64,000 bases of DNA, from assembly GCA_034509495.1 (NCBI GenBank), contig CM067502.1, forward strand, positions 50,533,598 through 50,597,597, written 5' to 3'. Position numbers and translations under genes: made by a program. The notes beneath the pieces were generated by a model. That model worked only from the letters and a program-made list of their open reading frames with translations. It searched no databases and was not told where the DNA came from. Origin of the DNA: Acestrorhynchus altus. Lineage: Eukaryota; Chordata; Actinopteri; Characiformes; Acestrorhynchidae. Positions 44,425-54,088 of the stretch are shown in pieces (within the stretch, counting starts at the first letter, position 1; each line of letters starts with the position of its first letter).

Positions 44425-47400
44425 ATGGCAGTAAGTGTTACCATGCTTCCTCACTTACTGTACATTCCAACCTCTGGAAGGACTTTCAGTTTCCTTAAAC
44501 ATCTGCAATCACACCTAGAAACCCACCCTTGCATCAGTGTGAAGTGTGAACTACAGACCTTTCTCCAACCTCCCTTTCTTAGCTAAAACAATGTTAAAGG
44601 TAGAACATTTCTCAGAAAGTTATTTCTGACCACTGTGGACCAGGTTTTGGAGCCGAGTATTGCCCTAAAACTTCTCTGTTAAGAGCTGTAAATGCTCCAC
44701 TGTGTGCTGCTGAAAACACGGATAAATCTTTCTGCTCCACCCAATATAATAACTTCTCATCCAGTTCTCAGCCACTGTTTCTTAGACTGGTTCCATTCCT
44801 ACATCTCTGGTGCTGTTGGTAAGCATAGATCCCCTACAGCACCTGATACTCAAGGGGTCCCTCAAGGGTCCATTCCTGGCCCTCTCCTTTTCTTTACTAT
44901 GCTTCCCCTTGGAGAAATGTACCCTTTCTTTTCTAGGTAATATTATTCTTTGCATTTGTTCTGTGTACAATGCAACATATACTATTTCATGTACTATATA
45001 TGTAATAAACAGTTGTATGGTCTCGGGATACCATAGCAACCACTTAGCAACATCATCAATGGATGTGTCATCCCTTTCTTTCCAGGGCAGAATGCTTCTG
45101 GCACTACTGCTGCCCCTGCTGGTTGGGAGTGCCCCAATTTCTCAGGAGCTGTTTCCAACAGACTGCTCGGACATCTACACCAACGGCCAAATACTGAGTG
45201 CAGTGTACACCATCTACCCTACAGGTCACACACCTGTACAGGTGTACTGTGACATGGTCGATCACGGAGGCCAATCACAGGATGGGATGTGGATGGTATG
45301 TTAAAGTGTATCTCTATTAGATTAACTGCAGTACTGACTTCAGTCAAAAAAGACTGCTGTTCACTAAAGATGTCAATATTATCTTTGTACATCAGGTGAT
45401 CCAGAGGAGAATGGATGGCAGTGTGAACTTCTACAGGCCATGGGAGCAGTACAAGAGAGGCTTTGGCAATAAGTATGGAGAATACTGGCTGGGTGAGCAG
45501 TTACGGTGATGTCATTTATTGTCCACAGGGGAAAGGTTGACTACATTAGAAACAGAGAAGGTATAGATATGGGCCAAACACTGGCCTCAAGGCTGCAGTG
45601 AGAAATAAGGAGGCAACCCCTCCCCATAAAACAGATATGCCAACAAATATTAGACCATCATCACCACGGGAACATGACTGCCAGCAACAACCAGGGCTAT
45701 GTGGAGGTAATGTGACTGCAGGGGCTGCTGGTCATCAAAGGAAGCTTCTTCAACCACAAAAGACAAACAGATTTGTCAGCAGAAAACCAAGTTGACCATG
45801 TGTGATCTCAATGTTGGTGTCAGAAGAGCAGGAAAGGCTGCTTCGGGCCACAGGTTAATACAACTAAATGAAGACGACAATGTTCAACAACAAGCAGACA
45901 AGCCAAAAATGAAGAATTTTCCAATGAAAACCAAGGAGCACCAAGAGATACATGGGGAAGGACAAATGCAACTACACTGAGACACTGGCAAGGTTAATAC
46001 TAGATAAGGAAGATCAGAGGAACAGATTGGTGAAGCACTTTAAGGAACTGTTGAAGGAACTCCAGCTCCATAGGAAGCACGTTCAGATCTTTCAGTCAGT
46101 TTAATCAGTACAAATAACATTTTCAGCTCAAAAACAACGAGCAAGCAATTCCCAACAGGATTTCTGAGATATGACATGTTTATTACTATTCAGTGTATTT
46201 TTGAGGGGGTGAAACAGGTGAGGTTGAAGAAGTCTTAATATCACAGATCAGATATGATCCTTCATAAATAATGCTCATACCACCTTTATCTTCTGCACCT
46301 CAGGATTGGAGAACCTCTACCAGCTCACACGTAACAAAAAGTATGAGCTGAAGGTGGACTTGCAGGACTTTGAGGGAGGACAGGCTTATGCTCAGTACTC
46401 ATCTTTCTCTGTGGGATCTGAAGCTGAAGGCTACAAACTCCATGTTGACGGCTTCATCAATGGAGGAGCAGGTGAGGTTACTTTATTAGTAACACTAATA
46501 CTGGGTGTGTACTAAGTTACAAGAGTAACGGTCTCTACTGTCCAGAGAAAGCTTTCCACTACATTTTGGGGCTTTGCTGTGAGAATTTAATTGCATTCAG
46601 CATTCAGCAAGAGCTTTAGTCAGAATGTTGGATATATCACCTCCCCACCTCATCCCCAATCTCAAAAGTATTGCATGGACATGCATCATCTCAGAGAACA
46701 CAGTTCCACAGTCTTAATACCCCTCTATCCCACACCTGCCAATAGGTTCATCTGCTCCAGAGAGTTCTATTCTATTGGCAGTACTTTTCTATCAGGACCA
46801 GACATGCTGTGTGTGCATTTTGGACATATATACTCTAAAAATTACAGAAATACACTTTCAGGCAAAAGATGAACTTACAACAGGGTGTAGCTGAATACTA
46901 AACACTCCAGCATCTACAAAAAGGAGAGGGTCTAAAGACAGCAGGCCTTGTTCTGCAGACCTGTTTTGTACAGATTTTTGGCAGAGATGGGCATTTCAGG
47001 TCCAGCAATCAACATACCAAACATCTCTGCATGGAGTTGTAGAAGTTCCTGATGGTGTCCTGTGATGATCCATCCCATGCAGCTTGAATGTTCTCACTCA
47101 GTTCTGAAGATGGTGCGGTAGGGGTGGAGTGTTGATAGAGCGTTCAATATCATACCACACATTTTCAATCAGAGACAGGTCTGGAGATGCTGTGTCTGTG
47201 TCTCTGCTTATCTATTGTTTGTTTGTAGGAAACTCTCTGAAGGTACACAATGGGCAGAAGTTCACCACCTACGATAAAGACCAGGACTCCAAAAAGGATG
47301 GTAACTGTGCTAACTACAATCTTGGTGGGTTCTGGTACAATTATTGCCATCATGCCAATCCCAATGGTATGTACCTGTGGGGACAGGACAAAACCTATTA

Positions 47401-47497
47401 TGGTATTGGTAATGTGTGGTCAAGCTGGAAAGGTTTTGAGTATGGTCTCAAATCCATCAATATGAAGATCAGACCCGTATCTGGGAATTCAATCTGA
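44425..47497 (+). CDS. mfap4: MFAP4-like copy 5, secreted fibrinogen-domain protein
   Basis: Coding exons 44425-44430 (ATG GCA), 45086-45295, 45396-45492, 46304-46471 and 47229-47497 give 750 nt and 249 residues. The signal peptide (MAGRMLLALLLPLLVGS) is followed by ELFPTDCSDIYTNGQILSAV, a variant cysteine segment VYCDMVDHGGQSQDGMWM (no second Cys after CDM), VIQRRMDGSVNFYRPWEQY, GLENLYQLTRNKKYELKVD, DKDQDSKKDGNCANYNLGG and WYNYCHHANPNGMYLWGQDK. Exon 2 ends in TGG ATG rather than the TGG ACG seen in most copies. The C-terminus is extended to SGNSI. All borders are GT/AG. Intron 1 contains a LINE reverse-transcriptase scrap, and intron 3 has 0.8 kb of unrecognised sequence. Confidence 0.92.
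44692..44940 (+). mobile_element. non-LTR retrotransposon (LINE) reverse-transcriptase fragment
   Basis: The translated segment LDWFHSYISG followed about 20 residues later by GVPQGSIPGPLLF is the signature of non-LTR reverse transcriptases (LxWFxSYL...GVPQGSVLGPLLF). Only about 80 codons survive, the catalytic FADD box is absent, and the fragment sits in intron 1 of copy 5. Confidence 0.85.
45500..46260. other. intron 3 of MFAP4-like copy 5, unrecognised insert
   Basis: This intron is longer than its counterpart in copy 3 (about 270 bp). The extra sequence (about 45560-46130) has short open frames without domain signatures and is probably an old insertion. Confidence 0.4.
46515..46830 (+). 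mobile_element. family B element, 5'-truncated
   Basis: Contains ggtctctactgtccagagaa, attgcattcagcattcagca and tctgctccagagagttctat. Confidence 0.7.
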
Positions 47498-47636
47498 GGG
47501 GATATCTTACATTACTGTTCTTTACCTGCTGGAGGTCAGCGTTGACCTTAATACACATAATAATTTTAAAAGCAAATCTTTCTATTGACTGTATTCAACA
47601 CACTTTTGTCCCATAAAAATGTATTTCTAAATAAGA

Positions 47637-47642
47637 AATAAA
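47637..47642 (+). terminator. polyadenylation signal of MFAP4-like copy 5
   Basis: AATAAA about 140 nt after the stop codon. Confidence 0.5.
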
Positions 47643-48109
47643 ACTATGATACAAGCAAAGCAAGTCAAACTCATTTATTTTGACATTTCCTGTAAAAAAG
47701 ACATTCAAAGTGTTAACAAAGCCCTCAAAAATAATAAACACACAAGAGGTGCAAGGACAGAGCTAAGTGTGAGATCTTCTGCTGGTTCCAGTTAACCATG
47801 CTTGGTTCTACGGTGGCATGCATTTTGAGCACCCCTGGTTAAATGAACTGTTAAAATGCTAAGCATGTTGAAGATTAAATGAAATCTCCAAAAGGCAGAA
47901 CGTTAAAGATGTAACATGTTAAGCAATACCACATTTGTATTTTAGTTTTGGGGAAAAGGAAAGGAGAACCTTTGAACCTTTGAGCTCAGATAACTTTGAC
48001 TGAGGTCTCAGACCTTAATTTGCCTGTTAGGTTTATGGCTTGTTCACCGTCATCATTTGGAAAAGCCAGGTGATGCTTTATAAAAGAGCTAGACTCTCTA
48101 ACATTATCC

Positions 48110-48640
48110 AAAAAACAGCAGCCATGGGTTCTTCTAAGCAGCTGCCTAACACTCTGAAAATGAAAATGGTTGAGGCCATAAAGTAAGAGAAGCTATAAGA
48201 AGGTGCCATTTTCTCAGTTCGAATAAATGGCACTTAACAGGAACCGTGGAGGACAAGATAATGTCTGGAAGACCAAGAACATTTTCAGGGAGCTGCTCGT
48301 ATGATTGCTAGAAAGGACTTCAGGAGGATTTTGCAGACTTAGGAGTTAAGCATGGGGTGGAACAGTCAAGCGTTGGGGTTGTGTTGCAGCCAGTGGCATG
48401 GGAAACATTTCACAGGTAGAGAATGGAAACAGCAAATAGAACAGCATCTGTAAAAAAGCTGGAGGTGTAAACATGATGGTTCCACAAATGGATAATGATC
48501 CTAAACACACCTCAAAATCCACAATAGACCTTGAAAGCTGTAGTTGAAGGTTTTACCATGGTCCTTGCAATCCCCTGATCTGAACATCACTGAAAATCTG
48601 TGGATGCTCAAAAACATATGCCATTAACATTATATAACAT
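48110..48640 (+). mobile_element. Tc1/mariner-like transposase relic between copies 5 and 6
   Basis: A decayed plus-strand copy. Near the start, aagcagctgcctaacactct resembles the helix-turn-helix part. A degenerate core follows (ggttgtgttgcagccagtgg), then gataatgatcctaaacacac encoding DNDPKHTSK, and cccctgatctgaacatcact encoding SPDLNITENLW. Stops and indels throughout. Confidence 0.75.
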
Positions 48641-49129
48641 CATACATATCAGAGAAATGCCTTCCAGAACTTGTGTTAAGCTGGAGTTCATTGGGTGCGA
48701 TTGCTACATCCTGATGACTGGCATTGCCCAATACCATGTCTTCATCTTGTTCTTTTCATTGCTCTCTTATCTATACTCTACTTCTGTTCCATACTTTTGC
48801 TGTTTCACTGCGGTAATGAAATTGAAAATATTTCGCAACAGTGGGGTGAAAGCAGGTCCAGACTTTCTGGTCATGGTGTTTCTGGCTCTGCTTTCACCAA
48901 AGCATCTGTCTGAGGATGTGCGGATATCTCTAAGTTTCATGGTTAGTCATGATGTAAGCAATTTTGATATTTATAAAGATCTCAGAGCAATAAGAAATCA
49001 GCCACTCCACTGCCGGGAACATCATTTGCAAGTGGAGAACATTTACAACTGCCGACATGGTCAGATCAGACCATCCTGCTCTGACCAAGAGCAGAACCAC
49101 AAGATGAGTAAAGAAGATCCAACAACCTT

Positions 49130-49245
49130 AAAATGTTCATCATGGACCTACAGGTAGCTCTCACCACAGCTGATGACAAAGTGCAGCTTCTACCATCAGA
49201 AAGAGACCAAACAAGTTCATTGGAGGAGTTTCAGGAGGAAACACT
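49130..49245 (+). repeat. interspersed repeat shared with 4895-5005
   Basis: Forward partner of the repeat on the minus strand in the vav1 intron (see that entry). Short open frames here are not thought to be genes. Confidence 0.5.
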
Positions 49246-49584
49246 TGGGGGGGTGGGAGGGTTAAAACCAAGACAGCATCAACATTTGAGACTAGTTGAG
49301 AACCTTAAAAGGAAGTACATTGTCCTAGTCTTAACCTTAACGGTAAGAGTAACAAATATCTTCATGATTTAAAAAGATCTTTCCTTTGTGAGATTTGTGC
49401 AGACAGGGTCTTTTGTAGACAAACATCTAAGAACATCTAAGTGAAATATAATACACACTGAAAAGTCTCTGATGGATGCTCACGTTTGTATAAAATGATT
49501 CATTAATTCTCCTGCTGGTCAGGTTCTACCATCTGATCTCTTCAGAATCAAGCTGGGTGTTGTGGAACATCTGGAGGAGTGAAA

Positions 49585-49948
49585 ATGACCGTAAGTGTTA
49601 TAATGTTTAAAGGTTTGGGACTGATTAAATTTTAGAGCTCTACATTAATTAAGATGAGCTTTTTTAAAAAATTAGAAATCGTATTTATAGAACATATTTT
49701 TGTCTTCATTTGAGATGTAAATAGTAACAGAATGTAACTGTTTGTATGAATTGTTTAATCAAATATGTTTTGTTTTTTGTTTTTTTATAAAAAGTTTCTT
49801 AAAAACACTTTCTATCTCAGAAATCCTGATATAATCTGTATCATTCAGAGTGTTTTTGAACTGAAAATGTAAGAATATCAATGAATTATTTGTAATTATT
49901 ACATTTTTTAACCTGAAAACTATTTATTAATATTTTTATATTTATTTA

Positions 49949-49998
<50 letters not shown>

Positions 49999-52120
49999 AT
50001 CGGTCTCGTTCCAGGACAGAGTGTTTCTGGCTCTAGTGCTTCTCCTGCTGGTTGGAAGCACCTCAGCTTCTCAACTTCTGCTTCCAACAGACTGTTCAGA
50101 CATCTACGCTCAAGGCAAAACAGTGAGCAGTGTGTACACCATCTACCCTACAGATGACAAACCTGTAGAGGTGTACTGTGACATGGGCTGTGAGGGAGAA
50201 TCAGACGGGAAGTGGACGGTATGTTAAACTATATGTCCATTAGAATAACTACAGTACTGAGGTCAGTTCATATCTGACCTGGTCATTATTGAAAAAAGAC
50301 CATTATTGTTTATTAGTGACTTCACTGAATATCATACAATCTTATTGATTACATGACAAAGATATTGTTGCTGTTGTTGCAATGAAAACCACGTATCTCC
50401 AAATTGGTGACTTTACGGGAGAGAGCAAAATGCTCTTAACGAATGGCAGTTCATGTAAAATGAGAGTAATTAACAGTACTTTTAAAGAATCATCAGCATT
50501 TAGAACATAATGAGAACTATTTACACAGTGTACAGTGTAGATACAGGCTTCAAACCATAGACAATGTGTACATAAAATGTCACCAATAAACAGAAATTTG
50601 AGTAAAGTAAATGAAGTAATTGTGGGAAAATGCAGTGAATAACATATAGATATCTGTCATTTCCTTTAAATACAGTTCATTCTAATGGATATTATATACA
50701 TACTATTGTATAAAAAACTGCCATTCACTTAAGAAATCAATATAATAATATAATAATCAATAATATCTTTGTGCATCAGGTGATGCAGAAGAGAATGGAT
50801 GGCAGTGTGAACTTCTACAGGCCGTGGGAGCAGTACAAGAAAGGCTTTGGGAACATATATGGAGAATACTGGCTGGGTGAGGAGTCGCTCATAAACCACT
50901 AAAACACAGTGGACAGACCGACATTAGAACCTGAAATTTCATTTTCATTTATTTTTCATAAATAAAATGACAAAAAAGACATTTAATCAAACAAATCTAA
51001 TTGATAATGTAACAAATCTATCCAATCTATAGTTCAACCAAACTTCATATAATATACGGGAGACTTTCTGGTATAAGATATGTAATCCAGCTGGAATCAC
51101 TTTTCTATGAACAAAACTATATAGAATGCATTTAATAAAATGGCTCTTATGGTACTATAACAATCAATCCATCATCACGATGATTAAACTATATTTTCTG
51201 CTGCTCAGTTCTGCATGATTTGTCCTCATCGTACTAATGTTAGTTGTTGAAATGTAAACAATCCAAAATAAAGGCTCATTATGGTAAGAAATATTTGAAT
51301 ATCATCATTCTCTTTTGACCACCACAGACGACATCTCATGGCAGGTCTCAAAATTGTTGTGTTGAGCTTTATCTTGTGCTCCTCAGGACTGGAGAACCTC
51401 TATCAGCTCACCCGCAACAGAAAGTATGAACTGAAGGTGGATCTGGAGGACTTTGATGGAAAAAAGGTTTATGCTCAGTACTCGTCTTTCTCTGTGGAAT
51501 CAGAAGCTGAGGGTTACAAACTCCATGTTGACGGCTTCACCAATGGAGGAGCAGGTCAGGGCCTCTATTCTTCCACTACATGTTGTTATGTATCACAATT
51601 TACCATCTGCTTAATGAGATAAATGTTCCTGAATAGAAGAACCAGTAAAGAACCAGTTTTTTAAGTAATGTGGATGTGATGAATTTGGTAAGTTGGTGAG
51701 AACAATTACATCGAGTTCCTTAAAGCTTTAAAATCTTTGAGAATGGTTCTTTATAGAAATGAAATCAGTTCTTCTATGTCTTCATTCAAAGAACCATTTG
51801 GAGCACCTTTATTTTTGACAGTGTAAAGTGAAATCTTTAGACGTATAATGACAATAAATGAATGCTTTTGTATGTTTGCAGGTGACTCTATGAATCACCA
51901 CAATGGGTATAAATTCAGCACCTTTGACAAAGACCAGGATGGTCATAGTGTTAACTGTGCTAAACAGTACCTCGGAGGATTTTGGTACAATTCTTGCTAC
52001 CATGCCAACCCCAACGGTATATATCTCTGGGGAGAGGACAAAACCATTGGAAATGTGTGGCACCAGTGGAAAGGTCATGGTCTCAAATACATCAGTATGA
52101 AGATCAGACCAACATCATAA
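49585..52120 (+). CDS. mfap4: MFAP4-like copy 6, secreted fibrinogen-domain protein
   Basis: Coding exons 49585-49590 (ATG ACC), 50015-50218, 50780-50876, 51387-51554 and 51882-52120 give 714 nt and 237 residues, the shortest intact copy. The signal peptide MTDRVFLALVLLLLVGSTSA is followed by LLLPTDCSDIYAQGKTVSSV, VYCDMGCEG, VMQKRMDGSVNFYRPWEQY, GEYWLGLENLYQLTRNRKYE, DKDQDGHSVNCAKQYLGGF and WYNSCYHANPNGIYLWGED. Both loops of exon 5 are shortened: three residues between DKDQD and the NCA cysteine are fewer than in copy 7, and the YYAI-type segment after the WG motif is missing. All borders are GT/AG. The promoter was not identified. The acceptor of exon 2 lies 16 nt after a TG microsatellite. 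Confidence 0.92.
49625..49995 (+). mobile_element. family E element fragment and (TG)n tract in intron 1 of copy 6
   Basis: Shares gtcttcatttgagatgtaaa, atctcagaaatcctgatata and ttcagagtgtttttgaactg with family E. A TG run (49952-49994) follows directly before exon 2. Confidence 0.6.
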
Positions 52121-52129
52121 ACAGTGATC

Positions 52130-53560
52130 AGTTGCTTTGCTTAATTCAGAGAAGTCACAGGTGTATAATATTATTATACATGTTGCTGTACATTTCTGTT
52201 TACTATAAAATGCTTTCTGAGATGAACAGTGTTGTGACTGTGTATGTTTTACACATTTGACCATTTGCACTACAGCTCCCTTCCACTGGTGGGGCTTTTT
52301 TACCAAATACACACAATCTGTCTGCTCAAAGACTCAAATATGATTTTGAGATGATTTCCTGCCACAAGTGAAGCTCTGGGCTACATCACCAAGATAGAAT
52401 ATCATAGTATGTTGAACCTTATGGGGAGAGGCTGAAGATGTGTCTCAGTGGTCTATGTTGAACCCCAAGAAGGTGTGAGATCAGAAAGACAGAAGTGGGC
52501 ATTGTTCAGGTGGGGCTCAGCTGAGGAATGTGTTACCTAAACAAGATGCATGTCAGTCATTACAAGGTGAAGGACTGGATGAACACCAAAAATTCAAATG
52601 ACAGAAACCTTTGGACAAGTATCAGCACGTGTTTGTCTCCTAAATAAAAGACTAAGACTATGGGTGCGGTCCCCATCTGAGAAAGGCGTAGTCTATAGTG
52701 CAGCCCCCAACCCTTCATAAGGTCCACTATAAGGCACGTCATAAGGGAGAGCTGAGGCCCTTGATCTACACCGCTGTGGTTGTAGTTCGTAATAAATGTG
52801 GGGCTATTTTGTGTCGATGATCACAAATGAAATACTGAGACAAACAGGATTCTCTCACTATGATATTAAACTTTGAATTTAGCTAATGCATGGTGGCATT
52901 TAAAGGTCAATAGATACAATCATGGAAAGATTGCATTCACCACACCCTGGCTTTTATGAGTTTATATATATGCCCATTGGCCTATGAAAGGCTCCAGCTA
53001 CCTTTCAAAGCCTAATACAAAGGTGAGTAATTGGACAGACGGTGGAACACACCCTGGTGTACTTGGATGATAGAAATATGTTTTCATTTGATATCAGTCA
53101 TTAGAGGATGCTCCGCCTGATCAGTTTGTCCAGCCTGAATGTCTCCTTCTACACCACAGTGTAGAACAGGACACTGGCGACCACAGGCTGAAAAAACATC
53201 CATAGGATTTTCCTACAGACATTAAAGGATTGCAGCCTCTTCAGAATGTTCACAGAGTTTACAGGTTTACATACCTCTGCATGACCTGACCAGTGCAATA
53301 AGTAACAGCATGAGAAGAATAACAGTGGGATGATGATGAGAATGTGTAGACTTTTGCCTCATCAGAAGGTCAAAGAAACTGGTATTCAGTTCTGCACTTC
53401 AAGGTATCCACGGAGAGGGTCAGATTGATCCAGGTACCGCAACGATTGTAAGTAGTGGAACTGGGTCAGCTTGTGTAAAATGAGTCAGCTTTTCTGATGT
53501 GGTTTGAAAATACAGGTGTGTAAACTCCCACACAGTAACAGTATAAACAGTCTCATGATA
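52130..53560. other. intergenic between MFAP4-like copies 6 and 7
   Basis: No gene or repeat array was recognised. Copy 6 lacks an obvious AATAAA close to its stop. The end of this stretch (from about 53500) contains the conserved promoter-proximal words of copy 7. Confidence 0.4.
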
Positions 53561-53633
53561 AACGACCTTGATTTGGCCTATAAATGGACAAAAAACCCTG
53601 AATGACAAACACACTCTTCATCTCACTGAAATG
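53502..53633 (+). promoter_or_regulatory. TATA promoter of MFAP4-like copy 7
   Basis: TATAAA at 53579-53584 lies 47 nt before the ATG. Upstream, acaggtgtgtaaactcccac and tgataaacgacctt recur at the same spacing before copy 8 (57830-57880). This points to a shared proximal promoter of about 90 bp. Confidence 0.65.
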
Positions 53634-54049
53634 GTGAGTATCTGTTATATTTACCATTTTTCTGTTAAAAATTGGATGTCTTTAAGGCTTTAGGTTGATT
53701 TTGCTTATAAGGATTAAAAAACATTTTATAAATGCTTTTGGAATTTGATCGTCCAGAGGGTTTTTGAGTTGAAAATGGACAATTTTTACAATCATTACAA
53801 TTATTTGTAATGACTGACAAGGATATTTACAATAATAAGTTCTTCAAAATACCCGAAAGTGGTCCAAACAAAATAAACAAACAGCCGGAATGTCCTTTAT
53901 TATTTTTATCATTTATTTTTTTATCACTTTTCATGTTATTAATACTAAGTAATTCAGTAATTCAGTTAATCTCAGTTTCCTCTCAATTTCAGAGATTGTG
54001 ATTGGCTGATTTGTATACAACAGTGTATATTTACATTGTCATTGATTTT

Positions 54050-54088
<39 letters not shown>

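Noticed and set aside
44692..44940. Plus-strand 82-codon frame as part of MFAP4-like copy 5
   Set aside because: The motif GVPQGSIPGPLLF identifies a LINE reverse-transcriptase fragment, and copy 5 splices past it.
48600..49157. Plus-strand frame of 185 codons between copies 5 and 6
   Set aside because: It starts inside a Tc1-like relic, has no domain signature, and its last part overlaps an interspersed repeat shared with the vav1 intron. It is probably chance.
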